Counted from the first letter of the stretch, positions 40,622 through 51,880 are shown. The stretch: 64,000 bases of DNA from Arthrobacter sp. 131MFCol6.1 (GCF_000374925.1 NZ_KB895550.1:62001-126000); one strand, 5' to 3'. Notes: generated by a model from the letters alone, not told the origin. Numbers and translations are program-made.

Positions 40622-42265
40622 GTGTTTTCAAGCCCGTACCCCGACGTCGATGTTCCCAACCTCGGCATTTATGACTACCTTTTCGGCGCGCTGGCAGAGG
40701 AGGACCTGGACCGGGTCGCCGTCGTCGATGGCGCCAGCGGTGCGGAGACCACCTACCGGGCACTGCGCGGGCAGATCGACGCCCTCGCCGGCGCCGTCGC
40801 CGCCCAGGGCCTGGGCGTGAACGGCGTGGCCGCCATCCTGTGCCCCAACGTCCCCGCCTTTGCGACCGTCTTCCACGGACTGCTCCGGGCCGGCGCCACG
40901 GTCACCACCATCAACGCCCTGTACACGGCGGACGAGATCGCCGCCCAGCTCACCGACGCCGGCGCTGACTGGCTCTTCACCGTATCGGCGCTGCTGCCGG
41001 CCGCCCGGGAGGCCGCCGAAAGGACCGGGATCCCTGCCTCACGGCTCGTGGTGCTCGACGGCGCCGACGGCCACCCCTCGCTGGCCGACTTGCTCGCCGT
41101 GGGCGCACCGGCTCCCCGCGTCTCGTTCGATCCCGCCACGCATGTGGCCGTGCTGCCCTACTCCTCCGGCACCACCGGCCGGCCGAAGGGGGTCATGCTC
41201 AGCCACCGGAACCTGGTCGCCAATGTGGAACAGGCCAGGGGCCTGCTCGACGTCGGCCCCGACGACCGGATCCTGGCGCTGCTGCCGTTTTTCCACATCT
41301 ACGGACTGACCGTGCTGCTGAACCTCGCACTGCGCCAGCGGGCCAGGCTTGTCACCATGCCCCGGTTCGATCTGCCTGAGTTCCTGCGGATCATCCAGGA
41401 CCACCGGTGCAGCTACCTGTTCATCGCCCCTCCCGTGGCCGTGGCGCTGACCAAGCACCCGCTCGTAGCCGAGTACGACCTCAGCTCGGTGCACACCACC
41501 TTGTCCGGCGCGGCGCCGCTGGACGGCGAACTCGGCACGCGCCTGGCCGAACGTCTCGGCTGCCGGGTCCTGCAGGGCTACGGCATGACCGAGATGAGCC
41601 CGGTGTCGCACCTCATTCCGCGTGCAGGCCGCGATGGACTCAGCGTCCCCGTCAGTTCCGTGGGGTACACAGTGCCGAACATGCAGTGCCGCCTCGTGGA
41701 CCCGGCCACGGGGGAGGAGATCCCGGTTCCCGCGGAAGGAACCAGCGCGCCGGGGCACCTGTTGTGCCGCGGACCGAACGTGATGCTGGGCTACCTCAAC
41801 CGGCCGCAGGAAACCGCGGACACCCTGGACGCGGACGGCTTCCTGCACACCGGGGACATCGCCACGGTGCGGGCGGACGGGGTAGTGACGGTCGTGGACC
41901 GGCTCAAGGAACTGATCAAGTACAACGGCTACCAGATCGCCCCGGCGGAACTGGAGGCGGTGCTCCTCACCCACCCCGGCATCGCCGACTCCGCGGTGGT
42001 CGGCTCCCTCGATGCCGACGGCCAGGAAGTGCCCAAGGCGTTCGTGGTCCGCCAGCCGGGCGCGGACGGCGATGCCTTGGACGTGGCGGGCGTCGTGGAC
42101 TTCGTGGCAGCCCGAGTGGCGCCGTTCAAGAAAATCCGACGGGTGGAGTTCATCGAGGCCGTGCCGAAGTCGGCCTCAGGAAAAATCCTGCGCCGGATGC
42201 TTGGGTCCGCAGGATCAGACACAGGCCAGGCCGCTGTACAGGCGGCGGCACCGGAGAAGCTGTAG
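40622..42265 (+). CDS. AMP-binding acyl/aryl-CoA synthetase (4-coumarate-CoA ligase-like)
   Basis: A 547-residue ANL-superfamily enzyme that activates a carboxylic acid with ATP and joins it to CoA. Core motifs are LPYSSGTTGRPKGVMLSHRNL (P-loop), LLPFFHIYGLTVLLN, VLQGYGMTEMSPV, GFLHTGDIATV with VDRLKELIKYNGYQIAPAELEAVL (hinge), and the catalytic lysine in PKSASGKILRRML. The pattern resembles 4-coumarate-CoA ligases; the true acid is unknown. The GTG at 40622 has AAAGGAG 7 nt upstream and opens MFSSPYPDVDVPNLGIYDYL, the expected start; the open frame upstream is not conserved-looking. Confidence 0.92.
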   Translation: MFSSPYPDVDVPNLGIYDYLFGALAEEDLDRVAVVDGASGAETTYRALRGQIDALAGAVAAQGLGVNGVAAILCPNVPAFATVFHGLLRAGATVTTINALYTADEIAAQLTDAGADWLFTVSALLPAAREAAERTGIPASRLVVLDGADGHPSLADLLAVGAPAPRVSFDPATHVAVLPYSSGTTGRPKGVMLSHRNLVANVEQARGLLDVGPDDRILALLPFFHIYGLTVLLNLALRQRARLVTMPRFDLPEFLRIIQDHRCSYLFIAPPVAVALTKHPLVAEYDLSSVHTTLSGAAPLDGELGTRLAERLGCRVLQGYGMTEMSPVSHLIPRAGRDGLSVPVSSVGYTVPNMQCRLVDPATGEEIPVPAEGTSAPGHLLCRGPNVMLGYLNRPQETADTLDADGFLHTGDIATVRADGVVTVVDRLKELIKYNGYQIAPAELEAVLLTHPGIADSAVVGSLDADGQEVPKAFVVRQPGADGDALDVAGVVDFVAARVAPFKKIRRVEFIEAVPKSASGKILRRMLGSAGSDTGQAAVQAAAPEKL

Positions 42266-42269
42266 CGCC

Positions 42270-42698
42270 TCAGTCGGCGTCGGTCTTGGCGATGTAGACG
42301 TCGCAGGGGGCGTTGTGGGCCACGCTGTTCGCAACGCTCCCCAAGACCCGGCCGATCCCGCTCATGCGCCGGTTGCCGACCACGATCATCCGGGCGCCGG
42401 TCCGTTCTGCTTCGCGGATCAGGGCCTCGGCGGGCTTGCCCCGGGCGGCGGCATGAGTGACGTTGGTGTCCGGGCGGCGCAGGCCGTCCGCCACCGTCCG
42501 CGCGACCTTCTCGGCGTTGCCGGCGTCGGAAACGATCCACTCGTCACTGCCGCTGCCGAAGACCTGGGTCTTGTCGCTGTCAAAGGCGCTGACCACATGA
42601 AGTGTCGCCCCCATGGAAACCGCGAGGTCGCGGGCGGTGTGCGCCGCCCGCAGGGCAGTTTCACTGCCGTCGACGCCGACGACGATAATTCCGGTCAT
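42270..42698 (-). CDS. universal stress protein (UspA family)
   Basis: A 142-residue single-domain Usp with the ATP-binding type of fold. It opens TGIIVVGVDGSETALRAAHTARDLA and ends VVGNRRMSGIGRVLGSVANSVAHNAPCDVYI, which holds the G-x2-G-x9-G-(S/N) nucleotide loop. Such proteins bind ATP and affect survival in stress or stationary phase. AAGAGGAGC precedes ATG 42698; the in-frame ATG at 42716 has no site. Its stop lies only 4 bp from the convergent acyl-CoA synthetase stop, so no room is left for a terminator there. Confidence 0.92.
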   Translation of the reverse strand: MTGIIVVGVDGSETALRAAHTARDLAVSMGATLHVVSAFDSDKTQVFGSGSDEWIVSDAGNAEKVARTVADGLRRPDTNVTHAAARGKPAEALIREAERTGARMIVVGNRRMSGIGRVLGSVANSVAHNAPCDVYIAKTDAD

Positions 42699-42759
42699 GG
42701 ACTGCTCCTCTTTCAACGAGTAATGCTGTTCAATGTGCCTGTCTGGCGATCAACAAGGT

Positions 42760-42796
42760 CCGGGCCGCTGTCGAGGCCCGGCAGGGGTCCTGCCGG
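42760..42796 (-). terminator. two overlapping, mutually exclusive hairpins
   Basis: A 7-bp stem (42760-42766 with 42775-42781) and an 8-bp stem (42778-42785 with 42789-42796) share bases 42778-42781, so only one can form at a time. They lie just after the aminotransferase stop on the minus strand, before the Usp gene. Tandem termination is likely. Confidence 0.5.
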
Positions 42797-42804
42797 TGCT
42801 CACG

Positions 42805-44097
42805 CTACAGGGCGGCCAGCGCTTCCCGCAGGACCGGCGCGAGACGCCGCACGCCCTCGCGGATCGATTCGGGCGGCACCGCGCTGAACGCCAGCCGGAT
42901 CTTGTTCGACGGATCGTCCGTGTTCGTAAAGGCTGCGCCCGGAATGAAGACGACGCCGGCGTCGATGGCCTTCTTCAGCAGCGGGTAGGTGTCCACGCCG
43001 TCGGGCAGCGTGACCCAGACGAAGAACCCGCCCTCGGGGTGCGTCCAGGTCAGTCCCTCCGGCATGTATTCGGCCAGGGCGGCAAGCATTGCCTCGCAGC
43101 GTTCCTGGTACAGCCCGCGGTACGTCTCGATCTGGCCGCGCCAGTCGTAGTCGCGCAGATAGGCCGACACCAGCATCTGGTTCAGCGTCGGCGGGCACAG
43201 GGTGACGGCCTCCGATGCCAGGTAATACCGGCGCTGCAGGTGGGCCGGGACCAGGGCCCAGCCGATCCGCAGGCCCGGGGCGAAGATCTTGGAAAAGGAC
43301 CCCATGTAGATGACGTCATCCGGGTTGGCTGCCCGCAAGGGGGTGAGCGGCTTGCCGTCGAAGCGGAGCAGTCCGTAGGGGTTGTCCTCCAGCACCAGAA
43401 TATTCGCGCGACGGCATATATCCACCACACTTTGGCGGCGTTCCGCGGACAGGGTGATGCCGGACGGGTTGTTGAAGCTGGGGATAGTGTAGAGGAACTT
43501 GACGTTCTTGCCCGCGGTCTGGAGGGCGGCGATCTTTGCCTCCAGCAGATCAGGGATGATGCCGTCACCGTCCATCGGCACCGTTTCGACCTCCACCTGG
43601 TAGGCCTCGAAGGTGTTGAGGGCCCCGACATAGGTGGGGTCCTCCACGAGGACCACGTCGCCCGGATTGCAGAACACCTTGGTGGCTACATCCTGCGCGG
43701 ACTGCGAGCCGGCCGTGATGACGACGTTCGCGGGGTCGGCGTCGAGGATGCCCTCTGCCGCCATGACCTCGCAGATCTGGATGCGGAGTTCTTCGGTGCC
43801 CTGGCCGCCGCCGTACTGCAGGGCGGTCATCCCCTGCTCGGCGATGATCTTCGCGGCGGTCTGGCCCAGGCGTTCCAGCGGCAGGGACTGCAGGTAGGGG
43901 CTGCCGCCGGCGAGGGAAACTAGGCCGGGGCGCATCGAGATGTCGAAGACATCCCGGACTGCCGACTGCTTGATATTTGCTGCGCGCTCCGAGAACAGAA
44001 TCTCGTGGCGGTGGGCGGACGTAGCCGCACGTTCGATTGCGTCAATGGCCTCGGCCGGAAGTACTGCTGCGGCGGCATCAAGTGTTTCGTGGGTCAC
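42805..44097 (-). CDS. PLP-dependent aminotransferase (2-aminoadipate/class I-II type)
   Basis: A 430-residue fold-type-I aminotransferase of the MocR-type catalytic domain class (2-aminoadipate or valine-pyruvate like) without an attached HTH domain. Motifs are RPGLVSLAGGSPYLQSLPLERLG, ALQYGGGQGTEELR, VVITAGSQSAQDVATKVFCNPGD, YTIPSFNNPSGITLS and the PLP lysine in VIYMGSFSKIFAPGLRIGW. The substrate is unknown. The GTG at 44097 (MTHETLDAAAAVLP) is the best start even though no clear ribosome site precedes it; the frame stays open far upstream through the hairpin region and into antisense of the next gene. Confidence 0.9.
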   Translation of the reverse strand: MTHETLDAAAAVLPAEAIDAIERAATSAHRHEILFSERAANIKQSAVRDVFDISMRPGLVSLAGGSPYLQSLPLERLGQTAAKIIAEQGMTALQYGGGQGTEELRIQICEVMAAEGILDADPANVVITAGSQSAQDVATKVFCNPGDVVLVEDPTYVGALNTFEAYQVEVETVPMDGDGIIPDLLEAKIAALQTAGKNVKFLYTIPSFNNPSGITLSAERRQSVVDICRRANILVLEDNPYGLLRFDGKPLTPLRAANPDDVIYMGSFSKIFAPGLRIGWALVPAHLQRRYYLASEAVTLCPPTLNQMLVSAYLRDYDWRGQIETYRGLYQERCEAMLAALAEYMPEGLTWTHPEGGFFVWVTLPDGVDTYPLLKKAIDAGVVFIPGAAFTNTDDPSNKIRLAFSAVPPESIREGVRRLAPVLREALAAL

Positions 44098-44187
44098 AAA
44101 CCCAAGGATACTACCCGTGTTGTCTTGGGGGAAACGATTGTTTCCAGATGGCCCCGGCCTGAAATCCGCCGGGTGCGCGTCGGACGG

Positions 44188-44228
44188 CCCGGGGCCCCCG
44201 GCAGCCGTGTGCTGCCGGGGGCCCCGGG
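44188..44228 (-). terminator. 17-bp perfect GC hairpin after the FMN reductase
   Basis: Arms 44188-44204 and 44212-44228 are perfectly complementary with a 7-nt loop (CCGTGTG). It starts 33 nt after the reductase stop on the minus strand. No T-run follows, as is common for GC-rich terminators. Confidence 0.7.
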
Positions 44229-44260
44229 AGGTATCTGGAGCGGAGCGCGGGTGCGGTAGT

Positions 44261-44824
44261 TTAGGCCGCTTCCGCAGCGGGAGCCTCGGCCAGTGCGTCG
44301 AACACACCCTTGATCTGCTCGACAACTTCGGCGTCGTCCTTGGGGTGGACCTCGGCGAAGCGGACCATCGAGCCCGGGACTGCCAGCTTGACGTTTTCGA
44401 GGACCTGGGCGCCGGCGATGCCGACGGCCTTGCGGGCCTCGTCCTGGGCCCATACGCCGCCGAACTGGCCGAAGGCGGTTCCGACAACCGCGGTGGGCTT
44501 CCCGGACAGGGCGCCTGCGCCGAAGGGGCGGGACAGCCAGTCGATGGCGTTCTTCAGCGAGGCCGGGACGGTGCCGTTGTGCTCCGGCGTGACCAGAAGG
44601 ATGGTGTCGGCCTCGTTGGCGGCGGCACGCAGGGCGGCGGCGGCCGCGGGCACCTGGCCTTCGACGTCGATGTCTTCGTTGTAGAAGGGGATGTTGCCCA
44701 GGCTCTCGTGAATGACCACGTCCACCTGTTCCGGCGCGTTGAGCGCGATGGCCTCGGCGAGCTGCAGGTTGGTGGAGCCGGCGCGAAGGCTGCCGACGAG
44801 CGTGAGGATGGTCTTCTTGGACAT
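44261..44824 (-). CDS. NADPH-dependent FMN reductase/NAD(P)H oxidoreductase
   Basis: A 187-residue flavodoxin-like reductase. The flavin phosphate loop is LVGSLRAGSTNLQLAEAIA, then LGNIPFYNEDIDVEGQVPAA, the LLVTPEHNGTVPASLKNAIDWLSRPFG segment that contacts FMN, and GTAFGQFGGVWAQDEARKAVG. Family members reduce FMN, quinones, chromate or azo compounds with NAD(P)H. It is divergent from a TetR gene, with a palindromic operator between them, so repression by that TetR and induction by a toxic small molecule is a fair inference. GGAG-type spacing precedes ATG 44824. Confidence 0.92.
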   Translation of the reverse strand: MSKKTILTLVGSLRAGSTNLQLAEAIALNAPEQVDVVIHESLGNIPFYNEDIDVEGQVPAAAAALRAAANEADTILLVTPEHNGTVPASLKNAIDWLSRPFGAGALSGKPTAVVGTAFGQFGGVWAQDEARKAVGIAGAQVLENVKLAVPGSMVRFAEVHPKDDAEVVEQIKGVFDALAEAPAAEAA

Positions 44825-44906
44825 GTGTACTCCTGTGCATCACGCCGCAGGGTGATTCCGGCGGCTGGTGGATCGTGAGGCTTTGGGGGCCTTCACCCAT
44901 GCTAAA

Positions 44907-44920
44907 CGGACTGCGGTCCG
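44907..44920. promoter_or_regulatory. TetR operator candidate
   Basis: CGGACTGCGGTCCG has perfect 5-nt arms around TGCG and is flanked by TAAA and GTTATA. It sits in the divergent gap between the reductase and TetR genes. TATAAC, read on the minus strand at 44921-44926, is a possible -10 for the reductase that abuts it. Confidence 0.6.
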
Positions 44921-44950
44921 GTTATATTCCGGGGCGCTAGAATCAGCGGT

Positions 44951-45583
44951 GTGAGCCTCATCCCGATCCGTCCCGGTGCCCAGTCCGGGGGAGGGCGCCC
45001 CGCCGCGCCCGCCGCAGAATCAGCGCGCCGCGACGCGATGCGCAACAGGGAGCTCCTGCTCTGCGCCGCCCGGGAAATCGTGGAGGAATCGAGCGTCGAC
45101 GCCCTCACCATGGACCGGCTGGCGCAGCGCGCCGGAGTCGGAAAAGGGACAATCTTCCGGCGGTTCGGCAGCCGTGCCGGCCTGATGATGGCGCTCCTCA
45201 GCGACGCGGAGGCCGAATTCCAGGGCCGCTTCATGTTCGGCCCGCCCCCGGTGGGGCCCGGGGCTCCGCCCCTGGAGCGGCTGATCGCCGTAGGCGCCGC
45301 CCGCATTGACTGGATCCTGGAATTCGGGGAGCTGGCGCGGGCCGCCGACGCCTCGGTCTACAACAGGTTCGATGTCCCGCCGGCCGTCCTCTGGCACCGC
45401 CATCTTGAGATGCTGCTGCGCGACGCCGGCGTGACGGCGGACCCGTGGCTCATGGCGTCGGCCCTGGGGGCGTCGCTGGAGCCGGAACTGCTGCTCCATT
45501 CCGTCGGCGTGCACTCAATTGCGCCGGAGCGCCTTGCGGACACCTGGCGGGAACTTGTCACGCGCGTAGTGTGCGGATCCTAA
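44951..45583 (+). CDS. TetR-family transcriptional regulator
   Basis: A 210-residue TetR protein. After a disordered ~25-residue N-terminus, the HTH runs RRDAMRNRELLLCAAREIVEESSVDALTMDRLAQRAGVGKGTIFRRFGSRAGLMMALLS; the rest is a helical ligand domain. The GTG start at 44951 has no ribosome site, and TAGAAT lies 7 nt upstream (44938-44943), so a leaderless mRNA is likely. It diverges from the FMN reductase across a palindromic operator and most likely represses itself and that gene. The ligand is unknown. Confidence 0.9.
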   Translation: MSLIPIRPGAQSGGGRPAAPAAESARRDAMRNRELLLCAAREIVEESSVDALTMDRLAQRAGVGKGTIFRRFGSRAGLMMALLSDAEAEFQGRFMFGPPPVGPGAPPLERLIAVGAARIDWILEFGELARAADASVYNRFDVPPAVLWHRHLEMLLRDAGVTADPWLMASALGASLEPELLLHSVGVHSIAPERLADTWRELVTRVVCGS

Positions 45584-45857
45584 CGCTGCGTCAGATTCCG
45601 CCGGTGCCGCCGGTTCCGTGGGCCAAATCCATTCCGCGGAGTTATTCATAACGATCTGTGGCGAAGCCGCCGTGTCGCGGCCCGTGGAAACCCGGCGGAG
45701 CCCGGCTGATGTGATAGCTTCCTCTGGAATGTGACCCGCAACATAGCCCACAAGGGCTCAGCCGCAAGGCATGCGGGCGGCCGGAAACCAACTGGCCATA
45801 CTCCCGAACCGGCCGCGGAACCCGCTGCCGGATGGGGACGACGGAAGGATCGACGTT
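45584..45857. other. intergenic region before the peptide ABC operon
   Basis: This 274-bp gap has no supported gene except the leader ORF that begins at 45858. A 12-bp palindrome GTTATTCATAAC (45641-45652) stands in an AT-rich patch and may mark an operator or promoter. I could not place a convincing -35/-10 pair. Confidence 0.4.
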
Positions 45858-45950
45858 GTGAATAATCTTGTCCTTGGAACAGGCAGGCCCGCCCGTGCGG
45901 CCGCAGCCTTGACGCCCCGATCCGCTCAGGCAACGGCGATCCAGAACTAG
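45858..45950 (+). CDS. putative 30-residue leader peptide ORF before the peptide ABC operon
   Basis: A GTG-started frame of 30 residues that begins MNNLVLGTGRPARAAAALTP, rich in alanine and arginine, closes with TAG 7 nt before the permease ATG. GGAAGGA (45843-45849) is well placed 8 nt upstream of the GTG, whereas the permease itself has no ribosome site. This suggests that ribosomes load at the small ORF and re-initiate at the permease, or that the peptide acts as a regulatory leader. The evidence is signal placement only; I do not recognise the peptide. Confidence 0.5.
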   Translation: MNNLVLGTGRPARAAAALTPRSAQATAIQN

Positions 45951-45957
45951 CCGCTCC

Positions 45958-46944
45958 ATGCTTCGATATCTCGCAAAACGTGCGCTCACGTATGTCTTCA
46001 TGATCTTCCTGACCACCAGTTCCGGCTATCTCCTGGCTGTGAGCACGCTGCAGCCGGCGCTGCTTGAGCAGGAGCGGATTCCGCGGCCCACGCCCGAGCA
46101 GGTGGTCAATTCCTTCCGGCTCAAGGGGCTCGATCCCACGCTCAGCCCGTGGGAGCGCTACGTCGACTGGCTCACCGGCATACTCACCCGCTGGGACTGG
46201 GGCCGGAGCCCCAACGGCGCCTTCATCAACGCCGAGTTCGGCGACCGGGTCTGGATCTCAACCCGGCTCTTCCTTGCCTCAATCATCCTGACCCTCGTGA
46301 TCGGCGTCGCCCTCGGCGTCTTCACCGCGGCCCGCCAGTACAAGGCCTCGGACCGGGCCATCACCTCGTACAGCTACCTCATGTACATCGTCCCCGCGCC
46401 GATCGCCTACTTCCTGGTGCAGCTGGGCGCCATCAACATCAACGAGTCGGTGGGGGAGCGCGTCTTCTTTGTCACCGGCATCTCCACCCCGGGCCTCGAC
46501 GGCGACGGCTGGGCCCAGTTCGTCGACATGCTCGCCCACTACGCCGTGCCCACGTTCGCCATCACGATAGTGGGCTGGGGTGCCTACCAGATCGCCCAGC
46601 GCCAGTACCTGCTGGACAACGTCAACGCCGACTTCGTCAGGACGGCACGGGCCAAGGGCCTGACCCGCAACCAGGCCATCAGCCGGCACGCCCTGCGGGT
46701 GTCCTTCATCCCCGTGGCGCAGAGCATTGCGTTCACCATCCCGGCCATCTTCGCCGGCGGCTTCTTCGCCGAGAAAATCTTCGCCTGGCACGGGGTCGGG
46801 TCCTGGTCCATCGACTCGATCGCCCTGCAGGACGTCAACGCGGCCACCGCGACGCTCGCCTACGGCTCCGTCATTTTTGCGGTCGGGGCGATCCTCGCCG
46901 ACTTCGCCACCACGCTCGTCGACCCGAGAGTGCGGGTGCAGTAA
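45958..46944 (+). CDS. peptide ABC transporter permease (DppB/OppB type)
   Basis: A 328-residue permease of the dipeptide/oligopeptide/nickel class. MLRYLAKRALTYVFMIFLTTSSGYLLAV is the first helix. The transporter-facing EAA loop is ADFVRTARAKGLTRNQAISRHALRVSFIPVAQSIA, and the C-terminal helices follow. It has a large extracytoplasmic segment (EQERIPRPTPEQVVNSFRL...) as DppB proteins do. It forms the channel with the next gene. No ribosome site lies directly before ATG 45958, which supports coupling to the 30-codon ORF upstream. Confidence 0.92.
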   Translation: MLRYLAKRALTYVFMIFLTTSSGYLLAVSTLQPALLEQERIPRPTPEQVVNSFRLKGLDPTLSPWERYVDWLTGILTRWDWGRSPNGAFINAEFGDRVWISTRLFLASIILTLVIGVALGVFTAARQYKASDRAITSYSYLMYIVPAPIAYFLVQLGAININESVGERVFFVTGISTPGLDGDGWAQFVDMLAHYAVPTFAITIVGWGAYQIAQRQYLLDNVNADFVRTARAKGLTRNQAISRHALRVSFIPVAQSIAFTIPAIFAGGFFAEKIFAWHGVGSWSIDSIALQDVNAATATLAYGSVIFAVGAILADFATTLVDPRVRVQ

Positions 46945-46946
46945 TC

Positions 46947-47944
46947 ATGACCAACCTCAACACGATTGACCCGGCCGCCGTCCTGGACGAAGGAAAGTTC
47001 GGCGGCGACGACGTCGTGATCGGCAAGTCGCGGATCATCCTGCGACGCTTCCTGCGCAACCGCACCGCCGTCGCCGGCCTGGCCATCTTCCTGGCCCTGA
47101 CCCTCTTCTCCTTCATCGGCGGCTTCTTCAGCAGCTGGGACAAGGAGACCATCGACCCCTTCAACATCGGCATGCCGCCCTCCGCGGAGCACCTGCTGGG
47201 CACCTCCCAGGCCGGGATCGACCTCTACGCCCTGACCGTCGAGGGCACCAGGGTCTCCATCCTGATCGGCGTCGTCGTCGGCCTCGTCTCGGTGCTGATC
47301 GCCGCCGTCTACGGCTGCACCATGGCGTTCTTCGGGCGCAAGGTGGACAAGGTCATGCTGTTCATCCTCGAAGCCCTGATCATGATGCCGGCCCTGCTGG
47401 TAGTCGCGGTGGCCACGAGCGGCGGCGCCAACGGCCTGAAGAACACCGTCCCGAGCTGGCTGCTGCTCATCGTCGTGCTGCTGGTCTTCAGCTGGATGGG
47501 CACCGCACGCCTCATCAGGTCCCTGTCGCTCTCACTCATGCAGCGTGACTTCGTCAAAGCCTCCCAGTACATGGGCATCCCGCCGCACCGGATCGTCTGG
47601 CGCCACCTCGTGCCGAACATCGGCTCCCTGCTGGTCCTGGAAGTCACCCGCGGGGTCACCGGCGCCATCCTCGCCGAGGTTGCATTCTCCTTCATCGGCA
47701 TCGGCATCAAGGTCCCCGACGTGAGCCTGGGCGTACTGATCGGCCAGTCGACCTCCCAGGTCTCCACGTTTCCGTGGATGTTCTGGGCTCCCCTCATTGT
47801 GATGTTCCTGCTGACCGGCTCGCTCGCCATGATGAACGACGGCCTCCGCGACGCGTTCGACCCCAGCTCCAGCTCCGTTGGCCGCACGAAGCGGAATAGC
47901 GCCACTGGCAAGAAACAGTCTGGCAAAACACAGAAGAAGATCAA

Positions 47945-47948
<4 letters not shown>
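46947..47948 (+). CDS. peptide ABC transporter permease (DppC/OppC type)
   Basis: A 333-residue second permease. SRIILRRFLRNRTAVAGLAIFLALTLFSFIGGFF is the OppC_N segment, then GTSQAGIDLYALTVEGTRVSILIGVVVGLVSVLIAAVYG. The EAA loop is FVKASQYMGIPPHRIVWRHLVPNIGSLL, and the tail is basic (RTKRNSATGKKQSGKTQKK). The start 46947 is 2 nt after the DppB stop; its own stop overlaps the ATPase start by 4 nt. The long basic tail is unusual and may contact nucleic acid or lipid headgroups, or simply be disordered. Confidence 0.92.
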
Positions 47949-50113
<2,165 letters not shown>

Positions 50114-50182
50114 ATCACCTCACCAGCACACCACCCGAGAACCCACGCATCACACTCGCACGAAAAAAATGAAGGGGATCAC

Positions 50183-51880
50183 ATGAAAAATCGGACCAGG
50201 ATCGGCGGCCTCACCGCCGTCGTGGCGGCCCTTGCGCTGACCGCTTGCGGCAGCGGTGGCGCCTCAACCACCGCCCAGAGCGCCAAGGCACAGGATGCCT
50301 CCGGCGACCTGAGCAAGCTGGTCAGCGTCAACGCCAAGAAGGCCGCCGACTTGCAACAGGGCGGTACCGTAACGCTGCCCCTGGGCAACATCGGACCGGA
50401 CTTCAACGGCTTCTCCAACGCGGGCAACTCGGCGGACAACACCGAACTGCACTACCCGATCGACGAGGCCGGCTACGTGGGCTGCTGGAAGCTGGACTTC
50501 GACGGCACCGCCAACCTCAACAAGAACTTCTGCGAAGACTTCAAGAGCGAGATCAAAGACGGCAAGCAGACCCTCACCATCAAGATCAACCCGAAGGCCG
50601 CCTACAACGACGGCACCCCGATCAACGCCGCCACGTTCGAGAACACGTGGAAGATGCAAAACGGCCAGAACAAGGACATCGACATCGTCACGTCCGGCGC
50701 CTACGAGTTCATCGACTCCGTCAAGGCCGGAAGCAGCGACAAGGAAGTCGTTGTGACCACCACACAGCCGGTGTACCCGCTCAGTGACATGTTCGGCGGA
50801 TTCATCCCGCAGACCGTGAACACTCCCGAAATCTTCAACACCGGCTTCACGGGTGAACTGCACCCCGAGTGGATGGCCGGCCCGTTCAAGGTGGACAAGT
50901 TTGACTCTGCCGCCAAGACGGTCTCCCTTGTGCCGAATGACAAGTGGTGGGGCGAGAAGCCGGTCCTGGACAAGGTGATCTTCCGCCAGCTGGAGGCCAG
51001 CGCCGAGATCGCCGCCTTCAAGAACGGCGAGATCGACATGGCCGACGGCCGCACGCTGACCAAGTACAAGCAGCTTGAAGGCACCAAGAACTCCGAGGTC
51101 CGCCGCGGCCAGCGCCTCTTCGCCGGCGGCCTGAACCTCAACGCCCTGAAGGCCCCCCTCACCGACGTCGCAGTCCGCAAGGCAATCTTCACCGCCGTGG
51201 ACCGTCCCGCCATCCGCGCCGTCCGCTTTGGCGGCCTGAACTGGGAAGAGAACAGCTCGGGCTCGATGATGCTGATGCCGTTCTCGAAGTACTACCAGGA
51301 CAACTACCCGGTCAAGGAAACCGGCGCCGATGCCGCCAAGAAGGTCCTGACCGACGCCGGCTACAAGGCCAACGCCAAGGGCATCATGGAAAAGGACGGC
51401 GTCCCGGCGTCGTTCAAGATCACCAACTTCGGTGACGACCCCACCGCCCTCGCCACCGTGCAGACGCTGCAGAAGCAGCTGCAGGCAGCCGGCATGGACG
51501 TTGGCATCGACCAGCGCGGCGACGCCGACTTCGGCAAGGTGGTTGGCAGCCGCGACTTCCAGCTCACCATCAGCGGCTACACGGTAGGCGCCGACGCCAC
51601 CTCCGGCGTGAAGCAGTTCTACGATTCCAAGACCAACGAGAACGAACTCGGTGACGCCGAGCTGGACAAGGCCATCAAGGACCTCGCGTCCATCCAGGAT
51701 GACGCCCAGCGCAACAAGGCCGCCATGGACGTCGAGAAGAAGCACATGGAAAAGTACTTCTCCATGGGCGTCATCATGAACGGCCCGCAGATCTACTTCG
51801 CCCGCACCGGCCTGGCCAACTACGGTGCAGCCCTGTTCCAGACCCCGGACTGGAGCGTCGTCGGCTGGGACAAGAAGTAA
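50183..51880 (+). CDS. peptide-binding lipoprotein, ABC substrate-binding protein family 5
   Basis: A 565-residue extracytoplasmic receptor. Residues 1-22 are a lipoprotein signal with lipobox LTAC (modified Cys22). The mature part shows family SBP_bac_5 features: PIDEAGYVGCWKLDFDGT, LTIKINPKAAYNDGTPINAATFENTW, LVPNDKWWGEKPVLDKVIFRQL and VAVRKAIFTAVDRPAIRAV. It delivers peptides, or another bulky solute, to the upstream permeases. It starts 70 nt after the ATPase stop with an AAGGGG site before ATG 50183. A five-copy 10-bp repeat and a long terminator hairpin follow. Confidence 0.94.
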   Translation: MKNRTRIGGLTAVVAALALTACGSGGASTTAQSAKAQDASGDLSKLVSVNAKKAADLQQGGTVTLPLGNIGPDFNGFSNAGNSADNTELHYPIDEAGYVGCWKLDFDGTANLNKNFCEDFKSEIKDGKQTLTIKINPKAAYNDGTPINAATFENTWKMQNGQNKDIDIVTSGAYEFIDSVKAGSSDKEVVVTTTQPVYPLSDMFGGFIPQTVNTPEIFNTGFTGELHPEWMAGPFKVDKFDSAAKTVSLVPNDKWWGEKPVLDKVIFRQLEASAEIAAFKNGEIDMADGRTLTKYKQLEGTKNSEVRRGQRLFAGGLNLNALKAPLTDVAVRKAIFTAVDRPAIRAVRFGGLNWEENSSGSMMLMPFSKYYQDNYPVKETGADAAKKVLTDAGYKANAKGIMEKDGVPASFKITNFGDDPTALATVQTLQKQLQAAGMDVGIDQRGDADFGKVVGSRDFQLTISGYTVGADATSGVKQFYDSKTNENELGDAELDKAIKDLASIQDDAQRNKAAMDVEKKHMEKYFSMGVIMNGPQIYFARTGLANYGAALFQTPDWSVVGWDKK

